This document shows positions 10,711 through 23,179 of a DNA stretch of 64,000 nucleotides, piece after piece. Made by a program: the position numbers and the translations under genes. The notes beneath the pieces were generated by a model. That model was not told where the DNA came from. It saw only the letters and a list, made by a program, of their open reading frames with translations, and made no database searches. The stretch lies in the NCBI GenBank assembly GCA_949152475.1, contig OX424558.1:40416751-40480750 (forward strand), in the 5' to 3' direction. This stretch comes from Terebella lapidaria (lineage: Eukaryota > Annelida > Polychaeta > Terebellida > Terebellidae). How positions within the stretch are numbered: position 1 is the first letter of the stretch; each line of letters opens with the position of its first letter.

Positions 10711-13560
10711 TTATCTCGATTACTACCTGAATAATTACCCATTTATCCCCAAATGTATCCCCAAAAGTCTTTATAACGCTTTATGTCGTCATGGTGATCC
10801 CGATTCACTTTGGGTTCCATGTTTTTATGTCCCAATTTAAGTTATGTCTATATATTAATTAAGTATATAATTTGTTGGAGTGAAACAAATTTAAACGCTT
10901 ACGTGGCAACTTTTTTATTTTCATTCATTGATTGTCAAGTTCAGCACAAACCTTGAATGATGTTTGCCCATAATTTTGTTTTGAATCGTCCGATCAATGT
11001 AGATTTTATAACTTCATTTGACAATCAATGTAGATTTCATAATTTCATTTGACATGAAATCATTTTTTTTCATCGAATATCAGAATTAAATCTTCAAAAT
11101 TGAAACATTGGCAATCTACCCCAATGTTCAAATATGTTTAAGTTTAAAATCCAAATCGGATCACGTGAATTGAAGAAAATTCGGGAATTTCATTATGTTG
11201 TGCCCATGAGCAGTTTACCAATTGTGGTGTTTTTGAGTTTGAAAACATGATAAACATGTGTATTTTGATCAAATGAATTTCCAAAGAACTGTGTGATTCA
11301 AACCTCAAATAACTTGCCAAGTTGTGTTCCAGTTCGCAAATATCTTGCCTGATGTGAAATTCGCCAAATTTTCAAGTTTTAAAGATATGTCAAATGGAAA
11401 GACAAAAAAAATCAAATAGATCTGACGAAACAAAATAAATTTATGGTAAAAAATCAGTTGAGGTTTTGCGTAAACTATTTTCCCTAATGGGGGAAACATT
11501 TCCCTGGCAGTGGAAATAGTTTTCCTCGTGAGGGAAAGAGTTTCCTCGGTCGATTTCCTCATTCAAAAAATTAATTATGTCATATATGAGCCACCGTAAA
11601 CCTATGGTAATGTAAATTTAGAAACATTTGATGGTGTTGTTTATTGTAATGTTTTTATGAGTCTCGTAAATCGTAACGTACAACCACGTAAATCGGAACC
11701 GTGACCTGTGCTTGTTTCGGTAAATCGGAACATATCCAATATACCCCGTACTACATACATGTACACCATCCCCTTCTTCGCGGCACAGCGGTACATCAAT
11801 TCTTGGCGTTATCTGTTGTAAATTCTTGACGTTATGTGGGAAAAACTGAAGCTCTATCTCCATGTAACATTTCATCTGTAGAGGCAAATTTGGGCATGTT
11901 TTTACCCAAAAATGGCTCTTGACCTTTCATGGTTATCGAAGGTCAAATTCGAGGTCACCTCACAAATCGCCATCATATTTGAAAGTGTCAATATCTAAGC
12001 TCTAACTTCAAGCGTTCTATGAGCACAGTGGAACAGATAGTCCCACGTGGTTGGGGCGTATTTAGGTAGGAGGCATTGATCCTTCACTAGGAAGTATTTT
12101 TGTTGGAAGCAAATTCTCAATCGAGAAGTCTGTACCTTTAGTCAAATGGCAAAAATTGAATATAATTCGAATATTATTTGAATATATTACTGATCTGATG
12201 TTCAGATAGTGGCGTGAGCAGATTTTATTGCCCCGGTGTCATGTGATATTTCCTACTCTCCTAGCATACGATGTAGAATATTAAAAGTCATCAATTTATG
12301 AATATAAAACTTTGTGGACTTCGCTCTCACATGAATGAAACCTGACCATGCTTAAATGATCGTACACTTACCAGATCACATCATGTATTGTATGAGGTGT
12401 TATGTATTTATGTGACAACAGTATATAGTTAACGAAAACCTCGTCGTCCAGATGTGTATGGTAAGAACCAAAGTGTGAACCAAATCAATTGATGTTCGGA
12501 AAAGTCATGGCTTACAAATCCTCGTGGGTATATTATCAAAAGATTAGGAACAACGTACTTATTAATATTCCATTTGTGGTCTCTCGTATATGTGTAATCG
12601 TAGTTCCCAATGATACAGAAGGTAATATCTGACAGAATCTTGTGCGAAGTTAGCGGTTTATCAAACAAGTAAGACGCCGTGTGAATGTGTTAAACACCGC
12701 TCCCTCGTACAGCCAACTGTCCCGGATATTGTTTTATAAACCACTCTGTCAATATCGAATTTAGCCATACACGATGAAAATGAGATCAGAAACTGAATGT
12801 GAATTGGGACAGGCCCTGGACGACCAGATAGTGATGTGAGTGAGAGAGATATGAACTACAATATAGAACCCAGCCGACCTCCAAAGGTTCATCCCCATTC
12901 CTAATCGGCCCCCAGACTCGCCCACCCCGTCACATATATCACATATACAGACTGGCCGCAAATTGTCGAATTGTGCCGGGACTAGGTACCATACATGCGC
13001 TACACCAATGACTGAATGTGACCACGCAAAAATATAGTGTCCTGACTGATAGCGTTCTGATTGACCTGCGTAAGGTTCGGAACTATTATAATAAATCTGG
13101 TGTCGCTAACTACATTGATGGTTGTTGTAACTTACTTGTCAGGCGAGTCGGTGTCTTCAGCTCTCCGGAACAGAAAACTGCTCCCTGTAAACAGAACAAC
13201 ATTTCCTTGAACATATCGTGTCATCAAGCTAGGACTACACTTTATACTAGTAATACATATATTCTAACGAATCATTCGATCATATTCTGAATGTTTTATG
13301 CATTATTTATGATTGAAACCAGAAATCTAAGAAGGGGTCACCTGCACGTCATTAATAGTTGCCAGGATTAAGAGATTATTAAGTAAAATTAGCCCAAGGA
13401 CTAGGAGATTTCGTTTATGCTAGAAATGTTTATGCTAAAATTGTATATTTTTCTTTTTCGATTGGAATATTACAGCTTTGAACTCTCAAGGTCAAAACAA
13501 CTGAACTTTTTGACCTCTCACTCTCAAGTCCAACAGAATTTCTTTCAAAGGCTGGAAAAA
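10711..13560. other. No recognisable gene
   Basis: AT-rich DNA. I see a short direct repeat around 11000-11050 ('caatgtagattt'), a scrap of the AGGTCA repeat at 11880-12000, a single minisatellite-like 'aggaggcattgatccttcac' at 12070, and a short element related to 62280-62346 at 12330-12400. Open frames here are short and show no familiar motif. Confidence 0.5.
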
Positions 13561-13564
13561 GCTC

Positions 13565-13860
13565 AAAACACTTAATTCCGGACCAACTTTCCTTTTTTTA
13601 AAAAAAAGAAGAAAAAAAAGAGATGGCAACCACGCGCAGACCGCGGCCATCCAATGACAACGAAACTCATAAGCGTCACAGAGGTGACGAATTAGAGAAA
13701 AAGTTAGGGAACAGACTTAGGAAAATGGCCTTCAACGGTCCAGAAGTGGGCGTTTTCCATAAAAATGGCCGTTTTAAAGAAAATGTGAAAGTAGACGACG
13801 GACGCATCGTCATGACAACAGCCTATCGGACCATACTTACACCAAAAATGGCCCGAATTA
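13565..13860 (-). repeat. Reverse-oriented fragment of the hairpin-headed repeat body
   Basis: 'aaatggcc', 'cgcagaccgcggcc' and 'aacgaaactcataagcgtcac' match the reverse complement of the body at 3590-3730 and 7680-7740. The ATG reading frame of 103 codons here is a by-product of the repeat and not a gene. Confidence 0.7.
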
Positions 13861-14381
13861 GTCGGGAATTGCTCAGTTGGCAGTTAATAGTGGCGAGTGT
13901 GTGGTTCTATTTGAACAGTGGGCCCAGTACTTAGAAACGTACCTGCATGTTTTCAATAAAATAACATAATATGTAGTTTTTCAACAGAAAATATAAGCTT
14001 ACATTTTATACAATCATACGAGTACTAATGGCAGACATCCAGCCCGAATGTATGCACCAATGCGCAAAGAGAAATGAAAGTATGGTTGAGGACCGACAGT
14101 ATGGTTGAGGACCGACAGTATGGTGGCAATCTTGAATCAGAAGACACATTCGGGTGTTTCGGGGAAATTGGTAAAAAAAAAGACGTTTGACTCGCAGGCG
14201 CAGTATGTCAGGGTACTTCAGGGTACTGATAGCATAGATGACCAGAAAAACGGCAGAAAAATATGGAAAATAGGTTAGAAGAATTAGATCCAGCACAGTC
14301 CATGCAATACTAAATAGAAGTGTATTAACAAAGGCGAGGGAGTGTTGTTACATTGTTGGAAATGGTGAGATATCCGCTTAC

Positions 14382-14439
14382 CTGAGTGAACATTGACCAG
14401 GGTCAGCAGAAGAGTAGCCAGGCTCCAACACTGCACCAT
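14382..14439 (-). CDS. Signal-peptide first exon (possibly of the cysteine-rich gene)
   Basis: ATG at 14439 opens MVQCWSLATLLLTLVNVHS, a textbook secretion signal of 19 residues, followed directly by a strong donor (CAG/GTAAGC) in phase 1. The cysteine-rich exon at 8713-9340 is the next plausible minus-strand exon but needs a phase-2 partner. Either a small exon with a length of 3n+1 lies between them or they are separate genes. An in-frame ATG at 14472 would add 11 residues before the signal and is less likely. A TATA-like TTTAAAA lies near 14557-14563, about 120 bp upstream. Confidence 0.5.
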
Positions 14440-14886
14440 TGTTACAGAATCCGGCAGCAAAATCAAACCCAATCACGTCAGAACACGGCCTCTAGATGTC
14501 GCTACTGAACACAATCACGGCCCGAAGTCAAGTGGATGTAGCGCTGGCGGGCTCTGGTTTTAAAGCTGTTTGCGCGCTCTCTGAACAGTCGTAATGTGTT
14601 TGACTTTGCGGTTTCGTTTCCATTTTTGGAGAACTGACGCACGGATCATCGCGGCAGAGTATAACTTAATCTGCCTGGCTCCCACGTGTCCAACGAAATC
14701 CGCCCTGAAAGGTTTCCCCAACTCCCCGTGTGCAAATTGTCAACAGCTTCCTTAATTGAAAGATTCCACAAAACGATTTCTTTCTTCAAGTCGAGTTTGA
14801 CTTGGCGGGTTTTCCGTGAGGCTGCTGTAATTTGTGGGAGGTTGGAGTGGATGTACGGGAGGGGATGGGGATGGGGATGCGTGTGT

Positions 14887-14911
14887 GGGGGGGGGGGGGG
14901 AGGGAGGGGGG
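14887..14911 (+). promoter_or_regulatory. Long G-run, potential quadruplex
   Basis: Fourteen G in a row, then A-GGG-A-GGGGGG. It lies about 450 bp upstream of the signal-peptide exon, with the C-rich strand as that gene's sense strand. The run can fold as a G-quadruplex in principle. A regulatory role is only inferred from position. Confidence 0.4.
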
Positions 14912-15079
14912 ACAATGATTAGGTAAATGGGTGGGAGTCCCTTGGGCCTCTGTGACCGATAGTTCCGTACCGGACCCTGGCGGGCGGGCTTCTCCAGCCG
15001 TCCAGTTAGGTGATACAGGCCGGACTCGTCCTGGCCACAATACCCCCTCCCTCCCCTGGTCCGATCGTCAACACACAAC

Positions 15080-15830
15080 CCTCAAGTCTGGTATGTATTA
15101 GTATACAATACTACAGAAATGGCTTTACTCTCAAAAATCCCGAAATAAATTAAATATTTCCTTCATACAGTATGTACCTCGTACCAAAGTTAGGCCTACC
15201 GTTGTGAAAACAGCGGTCTTTACATGCAGAGAAGGCCGATACAGAGTTAAGGGGAAAGCTAACAGTTTGTAGATCTGGGAAAGTCCTGTGTCCTTCAATG
15301 AAAGTATATATGGAAGACCCCAGCCGACAGACCATATTGTAAAATATACCCCACCATATAGTGCGATCGGTTCGGCGGTCAGAGTGCGACAAAAAACAAC
15401 TCGAGAACATGCGTTTTTCTCATCCGAGTTTGCTATCTTTTAATGCAATCACAGGGAGTTATATGTATTAAATCTTTGTGGAAATATCCAAATACTCAGG
15501 GGAATGCGGTAGGAATTCTCTGATCGTGACAATAGATTTGTCAGCAAAAGGCAACTGTCTGGACCATTCACAGTAATTTTGGAGTAATAGAGAACGCGCC
15601 GTGGATATGAATATAACCCCTCTTTTCAAGGATACACTGATAATCTCATTTATCCCCTCTTTGTAATGAGACATTGATAATCTCATTTATCACTCCCTAG
15701 AGCCGAGCAGTCATAATTACATTACGTAGCTATTGTATATACACACGTACATGGAATTCGATATCTCCATAATACAAACGTTAGCCAAAACACACGGGAT
15801 AGTTACCGGCGAAATTTCAAGAAGCTTCTT
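15080..15830. other. No recognisable gene
   Basis: AT-rich intergenic DNA with one short duplication ('gataatctcatttatc' at about 15640 and 15673). From 15830 to 16150 the sequence again belongs to the AGGTCA repeat family in reverse orientation. Confidence 0.45.
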
Positions 15831-16599
15831 TTTCCACAAAATTGTCGTTTTTTGGGGGTACTTTTCAAGGTCGCTGAAGGTCAAATTCAAGTTCACCCTC
15901 AAATCGCCTTATGATTCATATTTGAACGTTGCAATATTTAAGCTTTTAACTGTCGAGGAGTTTACTCCATACAGCTCCTATCAAGAAGGAATAAGTGAGG
16001 TCCTAAAAACACGAATGTGCCAATATCCTAGTTCTACCTCCAAGCATTCTAGGATTACAGCGATATAGCTCCTATTATAGAGAAAAAAAGTGGCTCAAAA
16101 TTCAAAACGACAAAAATCACGAACTTTTGGAAGGCAAAATAGTGTTTGCCGACCCGTCATAAAAATCAAGGCAGGCGTCACATGCAGTCCGACGATCCTT
16201 AGACAGAAACTTAGACATGTCACAAATCAATGCATACTAGTAAATTAAAGTCCATTCCTAATTAAAAATCGCCAACGTTTGGTGTAATATCTCCAGTTGT
16301 ATGCACTTCAGTTCTACCAGACCAAAAATAGCCCAAGTGCTAAGAAAGGTTAACGCAGATATGTTTGGTGTTAAACCACAACTTTATTCACCAAAATTGT
16401 CGTTTTAACTTTTCATGGTCATTGAGGGTGAAATTCAAGGTCACCAGTAAATTCGCCACGTACGACTTCCAAGATTTGAATGTGCCAATGTTCAGGCTCT
16501 ATCTTGACTCAAAACGAATAGTGACTTGATTTCGACCCATCGAAAAATCAAACTGGCCGCCACACGCAAACCAGCTATTCAAGGATAATGACACTTCTA

Positions 16600-17110
16600 C
16601 ACATCTACACATGAGTTTTATGCTTCAATGAAAAAAATTACTCTACAGATTTTTAGAAAACACCCGTCAAAGTCCAAATTTGGCCATTTTTCGTCAGAAA
16701 CAGTCGCCATTTTGGGGAAAATGCGAAACACAAAAAACTTAAAAAGACCTCCCTCTGAAATATTTTCGGCATACTTGACCAAAATTTGAAAGCTTAGATC
16801 ATAAACTTTAAAGCTAAAAATGTAGACAGACGACGAACGCAACGCCATGACAATAGGTTATCAGACGAAAAGTCCGGTCATCTAAAAATTTAGACGGACG
16901 ACGACGGACAACGAACACAACTCCAAGGAAATAGGTTATCGGACCAAAGGTCCGGACGTACGACGGACACAACGCCATACCAATAGTTATTGGACCAAAG
17001 GTTCGGTAACCTAAAATACAAAAAAATCTTGAATCTTGAAATATTTTCTAGGTATTTTTGTGCAAATTTTAAGAAAAATTCGAACGTAAGCTTTAAAGAT
17101 AAAGATGTAT
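16600..17110 (-). repeat. Hairpin-headed repeat bodies, left arm (mirror 35298-35808)
   Basis: Reverse-oriented copies of the body and degenerate 27-bp heads occur near 16857, 16935 and 16985. Each is followed by 'cggacgacg' microsatellite traces. The mirror copy in the right arm is the same sequence inverted. Confidence 0.7.
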
Positions 17111-17279
17111 GGACGCAACAACGGACGCAACGATTATGGATTATCATACCTTCCGATGTCATTTCCTTCTTGGAAATAAGGTCAAGGTCAAATTCAAGGT
17201 CACCAAAATATTCAGTGTGCCATTTTCTATATGTCCACAATTGGTTACAAAGCTATAAAGTCGAGAGAGAAGCAAGATT

Positions 17280-19195
17280 TTAGCCATTTTGTCCTTTGAC
17301 ATTGAAAATGAGGTCAAAGGTCGAATTCAAGGTCATGACAATATTCAGCACATATCATTTTTTCATATATTCACAATTGATTCCTGAGTTGTAATGTCGA
17401 TAATAGGAGAGATATTATCCATTTTGTCCTGTACCTTGAAATTTAGTCAGAGGTCAAATTCAATGTCACGAGAATAATATGTGTATATGATAACCTATAT
17501 GTTCGTAATGTTCGTATATGTTCGTAATACCTATATGTTCGTAAGGTCAAATTCAAGGTCATCGAAATATTCAGTGTATATCATTTTCTATATGTCCACA
17601 AATGGTTCCCAAGCTATAAATTCAACACAGAAGCAAGATATTAGCCATTTTGTCCTTTGACCTTGAAAATGAGGTCAAAGGTCAAACTCAAGGTCATGGC
17701 AATATCTAGCATATATCATTTTCTATATGTTCACAATTGATTCCTAAACTTTAAAGTCAATAGTAAGCGAGATATTAGTCATTTTGTCCTATGACCTTGA
17801 AATTTAGGTCGAAGGTCAAATTCAAGGTCACGAAAATATTCAGCACATGTATATCATTTCTAATAGATCCACAAATGATTCCTAGTCTTTAATCTCAATA
17901 TTGAGTAAGATATTAAGTATAATGTGTCCAATTATAAAGCATAGGAGAATTTAACATGAAAAGAAAATGAAAATGGCCGCCACACGCAGACCTGCGATTC
18001 AGGGGCAACGAAACTTATACACCTGAAGGTATGTGAAGCCAATCTTTTGAAATAAAAAACTCAAAACTGTCTGAACAATTTTTGAAAAAATGGCCGCCAA
18101 AGTCAGAAGTTGGCCGTTTTTCATCGAAAGTGACTGCCATTTTGGAAAAAAGGTGAAAATAAAAAATTAGGCCAAGGGCCAAAGATAGGTTACCGGACAA
18201 TGTTTAATATTTTAGATGTTAGCCAGGTCACTGGTCAAATTCAAGGTCAAGAGAATACTAAGTATTCAGCATATATAATATTAAGCATATATCATGTCCA
18301 CAGTTGATTGCTAAGCTGTAAATTCAATAATCAGAGAGATATTAGCAATTTTGGGCTGTGGCCTTGGAAATGAAGGCAAAGGTCAAATTCAAGGTCATCA
18401 GAATATTCAGTGTATATCATGTTCTATATGTCCACAATTGATTCCCAAGCCATACAGTCATTAGAGGAGCAAGATAAAAAACAGTTTGTTCTTGGACCTT
18501 GAAAATGAGGTCAGAGGTTAAATTCAAGGTCACGAGAATATTCAGTATATATCATTTCCTATATGTCCACAATTGAGTCCTAAGCTGTAAAATCGATAAT
18601 AAGTGAGATATTAACCAATTCGTCCTGTGACCTTGAAAATGAGGTCAAAGGTCAAATTCAAGGTCATGACAATAATTTGCATATATCATTTCCTATATGT
18701 TCATAACTGATTCCTAAGCTGTAAAGTCGATAACAAGCAAGATATTAGCCATTTTGTCCTATAACCTTGAAAATGGGGTCAAAGGTCAAATTTAAGGTCA
18801 TCAGAATATTCAGCATATACCATTTCCTATATGTCCACAATTGATTTCTAAGCCATAGAGTCGATAATAAGCAAGATATAAGCCATTTTGTCCTGTGACC
18901 TTGAAAATGGGGTCAAAGGTCAAATTCAAGGTCATCAGAATATTCAGCATATATCATTTCCTATATGTCCACCATTGATTCCTAAGCTGTAGAGTCGGTA
19001 ATAAGCGAGATATAAGCCATTTTGTGCTCTGACCTTGAAACTGAGGTCAGAGGTCAAATTCAAAGTCACGAGAATATTCAGCATATATCATTTCCTATAT
19101 GTCCACAATTGATTCCTAGTCTCTAATCTCAATATTAAGTGAGATATTAGGCATAATGTGTCCCATTATAAAGCATAGGAGAATTTAACATGGGA
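17280..19195 (-). repeat. 134-bp tandem repeat rich in AGGTCA half-sites, left arm
   Basis: About a dozen units. The spacing of the 'gtcaaaggtcaa' or equivalent core is exactly 134 bp between 18644, 18778, 18912 and 19046. A typical unit reads tgaccttgaaaat-gaggtcaaaggtcaaa-ttcaaggtca, then an AT-rich half with 'atatcatttcctatatgtcc'. It is broken once by a repeat body at 17950-18200. The array is the tail of the hairpin-headed element. Confidence 0.9.
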
Positions 19196-19199
19196 AAGT

Positions 19200-21280
19200 C
19201 CCATTTGGGCCGAGTTTGGGCCAAAATGGCCCACTTCGAGCGATTCAAGCGCAACGAAATTTATGGATATCATAGGAGTACATATGAGGAGTGTTATGTA
19301 TTAATAAAAAAAAAGTTATTGAACAGATTTTGAGAAAATGGCCGCCAAAGTCCAAAATCAGGCATTTTTCGTCGAAAACTGCCGCCATTTTGAAAATAAT
19401 GCGAAAATAAAAAAACTAAAAAATACCTCCTTCTTGAATTATTTTTAAGTATTTTTGTGCAAAATTTCAGAAAAATTCGCCCGTAAACAAAAAAGATAAA
19501 AATTCGGATGACGACGGACGACGGATGACAGACGCAACGCCATGCCAATAGGTTATCGGACCATAGGTCCGGTAACCTAAAAATAGGTTACCGAAAATTT
19601 TGGTTTTAAGCATTGTAGCTGACATATGACTTTGAGATTTACCAGTGGAGGTCATCTTTGTGAATTTCAATGTCTTCATTAGGTATGCTGCATATGACTT
19701 CATATATATTCATTATACAAACATATAAGCTTTATCAACAAGTATTTTGTCTGTAGAGGCAAATTTACACATGCCAGGCCAGGCCCTTGCCCTTCAAGGT
19801 CATTTAAGATCAAGTTCAAGGTCACCAAAAGATGTGCCATATATACATGACTTTTTATAGGCTTATACACAATCCTAACCTGTATGTGTTTAAGCCTCAG
19901 AGGCCACTTACAGATTTCAAGTCAGACATTTAGCACTAAAGGTCATCCAAGGTCAAGATCAAGGTCATCATCAATTGTTCCATATACCGGTACAACTTCC
20001 TAGATGTTCATAATGCAAACTGAAGCTCTATCTACATGCATTTCATCTCAGAGGCCACTTTACAGATTTCAAGTCAGACATTTAGCACTCAAGGTCATCC
20101 AAGGTCAAGATCAAGGTCATCACTAATTATTCCATATATGACTTCCTATAATTTTATGTTCATAATGCAAACTTAGGCTCTATCCACATGCTTTTCACCT
20201 GTAGAGGCGAATTGAGGCATTTTTGACCAAAAAATGGCTGTTTTGACTTTCAAGGTCATCAAAGGTCAAATTCAAGGTCACCTCACAAATCGCCGTATAT
20301 GACTTCGTATTTGAAAGTGTCAATGTCAAAGCTCTATCTTCGAGTGTTCTATGAGTACAGTCCCGGCAGCTCCCATTATGAAGGAAAAAAGTCCAACATT
20401 TTTTTCAAAGGGTGAAACTTTGTTTTTGCCTAGAAATGGCCCAAAATGGATAGTAATGCGATTTGGGGCAAAAAAATTGTTTTTCGCCGACTCGTCCAAA
20501 ATTCAAAATGGACGCCACATGGAGACCGGAGATTCAAGGGCAACCAAACTTATACACATCACAGAGGTACATAAGGGGAGTCTTTTGAAACAAAAATCCA
20601 AAAACTGTCTGAACACTTTTTGAGAAAATGGCCATCAAAGTCCAAAATTGGGCATTTTTCAACGAAAATGGCCGCCATTTCGAGGAAAATGCGAAAATCA
20701 AAACACTAAACAAAAAACTTTCCCGGGAATATTTTTAGCTATTTTTGTGCAAAATTTCAGAAAGATTTGACCGTAAACTTTAAAGATAAAAATGTGGACG
20801 GACGTGCGAACGGCTGGGCGTTACGGGCGGACCCAATGTTAAATTTCCTATCTTAACTTTCCCCGTAAGTTCTGAAAAAAATCCCCGTAAAACCGCACTT
20901 TTGGCCTAAACCATGGTTATGGGGCGTTTTCAGGCTTATCCTCTCTAAGAAATCCCCGTAAACCCTTCTGGTATGCCCGGACGGACGGACGGACGCCGGA
21001 CGCAACGCCATGCCAATAGTTTATCGGACCATAGGTTCGGTAACCTAAAAATCAAAACAGATTTTGAGGAAATGACGGAAATTTCTATTTTTTTAAATCA
21101 AAAACAGACATTTTGCAAAAAAGTGCGAACCTAAAAAATCTCTGGTTCTTGAATTATTTTTAGGTAGTTTGTCCCAAATTTTCAGAATAAAACTGCAAAA
21201 TAAAAATGTTGTCGCCGGATCGCCGGACGCAATGTCTTGCCAGAAGGTTATCGGACCATATACGTCGGTAACCTAAAAAT
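19200..21280 (-). repeat. Nested hairpin-headed repeats and AGGTCA spacers, left arm
   Basis: Body and head copies end at hairpins 19550-19576, near 21019-21046 and 21247-21273 (degenerate). Between them (19600-20350) lies a longer AGGTCA-bearing segment also seen at 180-500 and 56200-57400. Near 20810-20985 there is a foreign insert with 'ccccgtaa' motifs inside the microsatellite part. Confidence 0.7.
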
Positions 21281-21349
21281 CAAGAATACATCCCCCTTGA
21301 ATTTAATCGAGTATTTTGTTCAAAATTTCAGGAGAGAGAAAAGTGGACG

Positions 21350-21491
21350 GACGACAGACCCCACGACATGCCGATATTGTATCGCTTACCAAAGACCTGG
21401 TGAAATAAGAGAACATTTCATACTGCAGCATTCATCACATCAATTCTCGAAATGTCAGCATTTTTCTCTGGCATTTATTAATTACCAGTAA
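21350..21491 (+). CDS. Possible exon encoding one C2H2-like zinc finger, left arm
   Basis: The frame contains CRYC, eleven residues, then HFILQH, a C-x2-C-x11-H-x4-H pattern, and ends near a donor-like CCA/GTAAGT at 21489-21494. It has no ATG of its own close by. A similar single finger (CGYC...HCIQSH) occurs in the other inverted repeat at 42548. It could be an exon of a transposon-encoded protein or chance. The exact copy lies in the right arm on the minus strand. Confidence 0.3.
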
Positions 21492-21772
21492 GTGTCTGAG
21501 TTCGGTATGTGTGCGGAGTTGTTTTGGTATGTTACAGGAGTTCTGTCTGGTGCCGTTGAGTCATGTGTTATTCAGTGGACAACGACACCGAGTGATCAAG
21601 CTTGCTGTACGATAAACCGGCCCTCACTGACACAACTCATCAAATACCGACCTCCCTGGGTATTCAGCCCGAGTTGTGCTTCTAAACAATCCGATGTTGT
21701 GGTTATTACCCCCGGGGACGTTTCCCTGACGACCGAGTGAGCCCTCCCCCTCCCGACCTTGGTATTTAGCCG

Positions 21773-21774
<2 letters not shown>

Positions 21775-21804
<30 letters not shown>
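21775..21804 (+). repeat. (CT)15 microsatellite, left arm
   Basis: The corresponding site in the right arm is (AG)25 at 30583-30632. This 20-bp difference is the largest difference seen between the palindrome arms. Confidence 0.9.
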
Positions 21805-21808
<4 letters not shown>

Positions 21809-22189
21809 CAATTACAAGTATTACAGCGGCTGCATGATATATAATCAATCGGTTTTACGATGGACTTTCCTGGATGGAGACAATAAGTTGTTACTTTGAC
21901 AGAGTTGCGCGCACATCGAGTGTTTCATGGTCACTCAACGGTATTGAAATAATCAGTTAATTGCATGACGAGTCAATAACCATTTGTAGCGTCATTAGAT
22001 CCGTCTGGTGATGAGTTTCTAGAGACAGAGGGCAATATCGAGTTACAAGCAATAACAACTGTCATTATCTAATAGGTGACATGATATTCTACAGCTCGAT
22101 CGCAATGTGTTATTCACAGTCGAACTGGCGACATATTACACCCAGAGACTTCTATACGTGCAATCGCGGAGTGAATAAAATAAATAACC

Positions 22190-22545
22190 TATAGTACACA
22201 TTTGTATCACCCCGGCCTTTCCGAGCATAAAGTAAATAGCCCACATAGTACAAATTTGTATCACCCCGGCATTTCCGAGAATACAGTAAATAGCCTACAT
22301 AGTACACATTTGTATCACCCCGGCCTTTCTGAGAATAAAGTAAATAGCCTTCATAGTGCACAATGTATCACCCCAGCCTTTCGGGTAATAAAGTAAATAG
22401 CCTACATAGTATTGTATCATCCCGGCCTTTCCGGTAATAAAGTAAATAGCCCACATAGTACACATATGTATCATCCGGCCTTTACGAGAATAAAGTAAAT
22501 AGCCCACATAGTTCACATTTGTATCACCCCGGCCTTTCCGAGGTC
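22190..22545. repeat. Minisatellite, unit about 57 bp, left arm (mirror 29842-30197)
   Basis: Seven copies of 'catttgtatcaccccggcct', 'ttccgagaataaagtaaatag' type sequence. Unit lengths vary by a few bases. No transcription unit is associated. Confidence 0.85.
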
Positions 22546-22599
22546 TGTGAGGTGCATGAGGATGAAATCAAGGTTGATTTTGAGACGATAGTTTCCGGA

Positions 22600-23100
22600 C
22601 GATAAATAAAAAAAATCAAAAAGTATCCATGCAATGGCTGCAGATCTTTGCACACAGGTTCATATACCACCAGGGAAGAATCCTATTGATTTTGGGATCA
22701 ATCCGCCAAACGACCTTTGACCTAGAGCTCGAAATAGTTTTTGCTGATTCATTCTTGAGGCTTTCATGCATATATCTTGGACATGGTGCGTCGTAGAGCA
22801 AAACGGACTTTATTTTTCGGACTTGTCGCCCTAGACAAACATGTCTATATCTCGGAAACGGTGCGTCGTAGAGAGAAATAGATGTTATTTTCGGACTCGT
22901 CGATCTCAACAAACATTCCTGAGGGGTATAAGGGATGACCTTTGACCTTGACCTTAAATGTTTTCGCTGAGTCGATGATATCTCGGAAACGGTGTGTCGT
23001 AGAGCAAAACGGACGATATTTTCGTACTCGTCGCCCAGACAAACATGTATAACATGCTAGATCAACGACAAAATTCTCAACACAATCTGATGGCATATGT
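22600..23100. repeat. Copies of the 147-bp repeat family, left arm (mirror 29287-29787)
   Basis: Phrases such as 'atctcggaaacggtgcgtcg', 'gagcaaaacggac' and 'tagacaaacatgt' are the reverse complement of the tandem unit at 39480-40400. A further fragment lies at 24720-24900. The flank with 'ttgatcccaaaatcaatagg' in reverse is also shared with 40460-40500. Confidence 0.75.
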
Positions 23101-23179
23101 ACTATTAACTCTTCAAATCATTGCAGAATATAGATTATGTTCAGTTTTCCATGCAGTGTTCACCGTGGAACGGCCAGGC

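Noticed and set aside
10297-10734. Several overlapping frames with repeated peptides on both strands
   Set aside because: They are the 35-bp minisatellite read in stop-free frames. No splice or start context supports them.
13623-13934. 103-codon frame beginning MATTRRPRPS
   Set aside because: It is the reverse complement of the dispersed repeat body, which has the same words elsewhere without an open frame.
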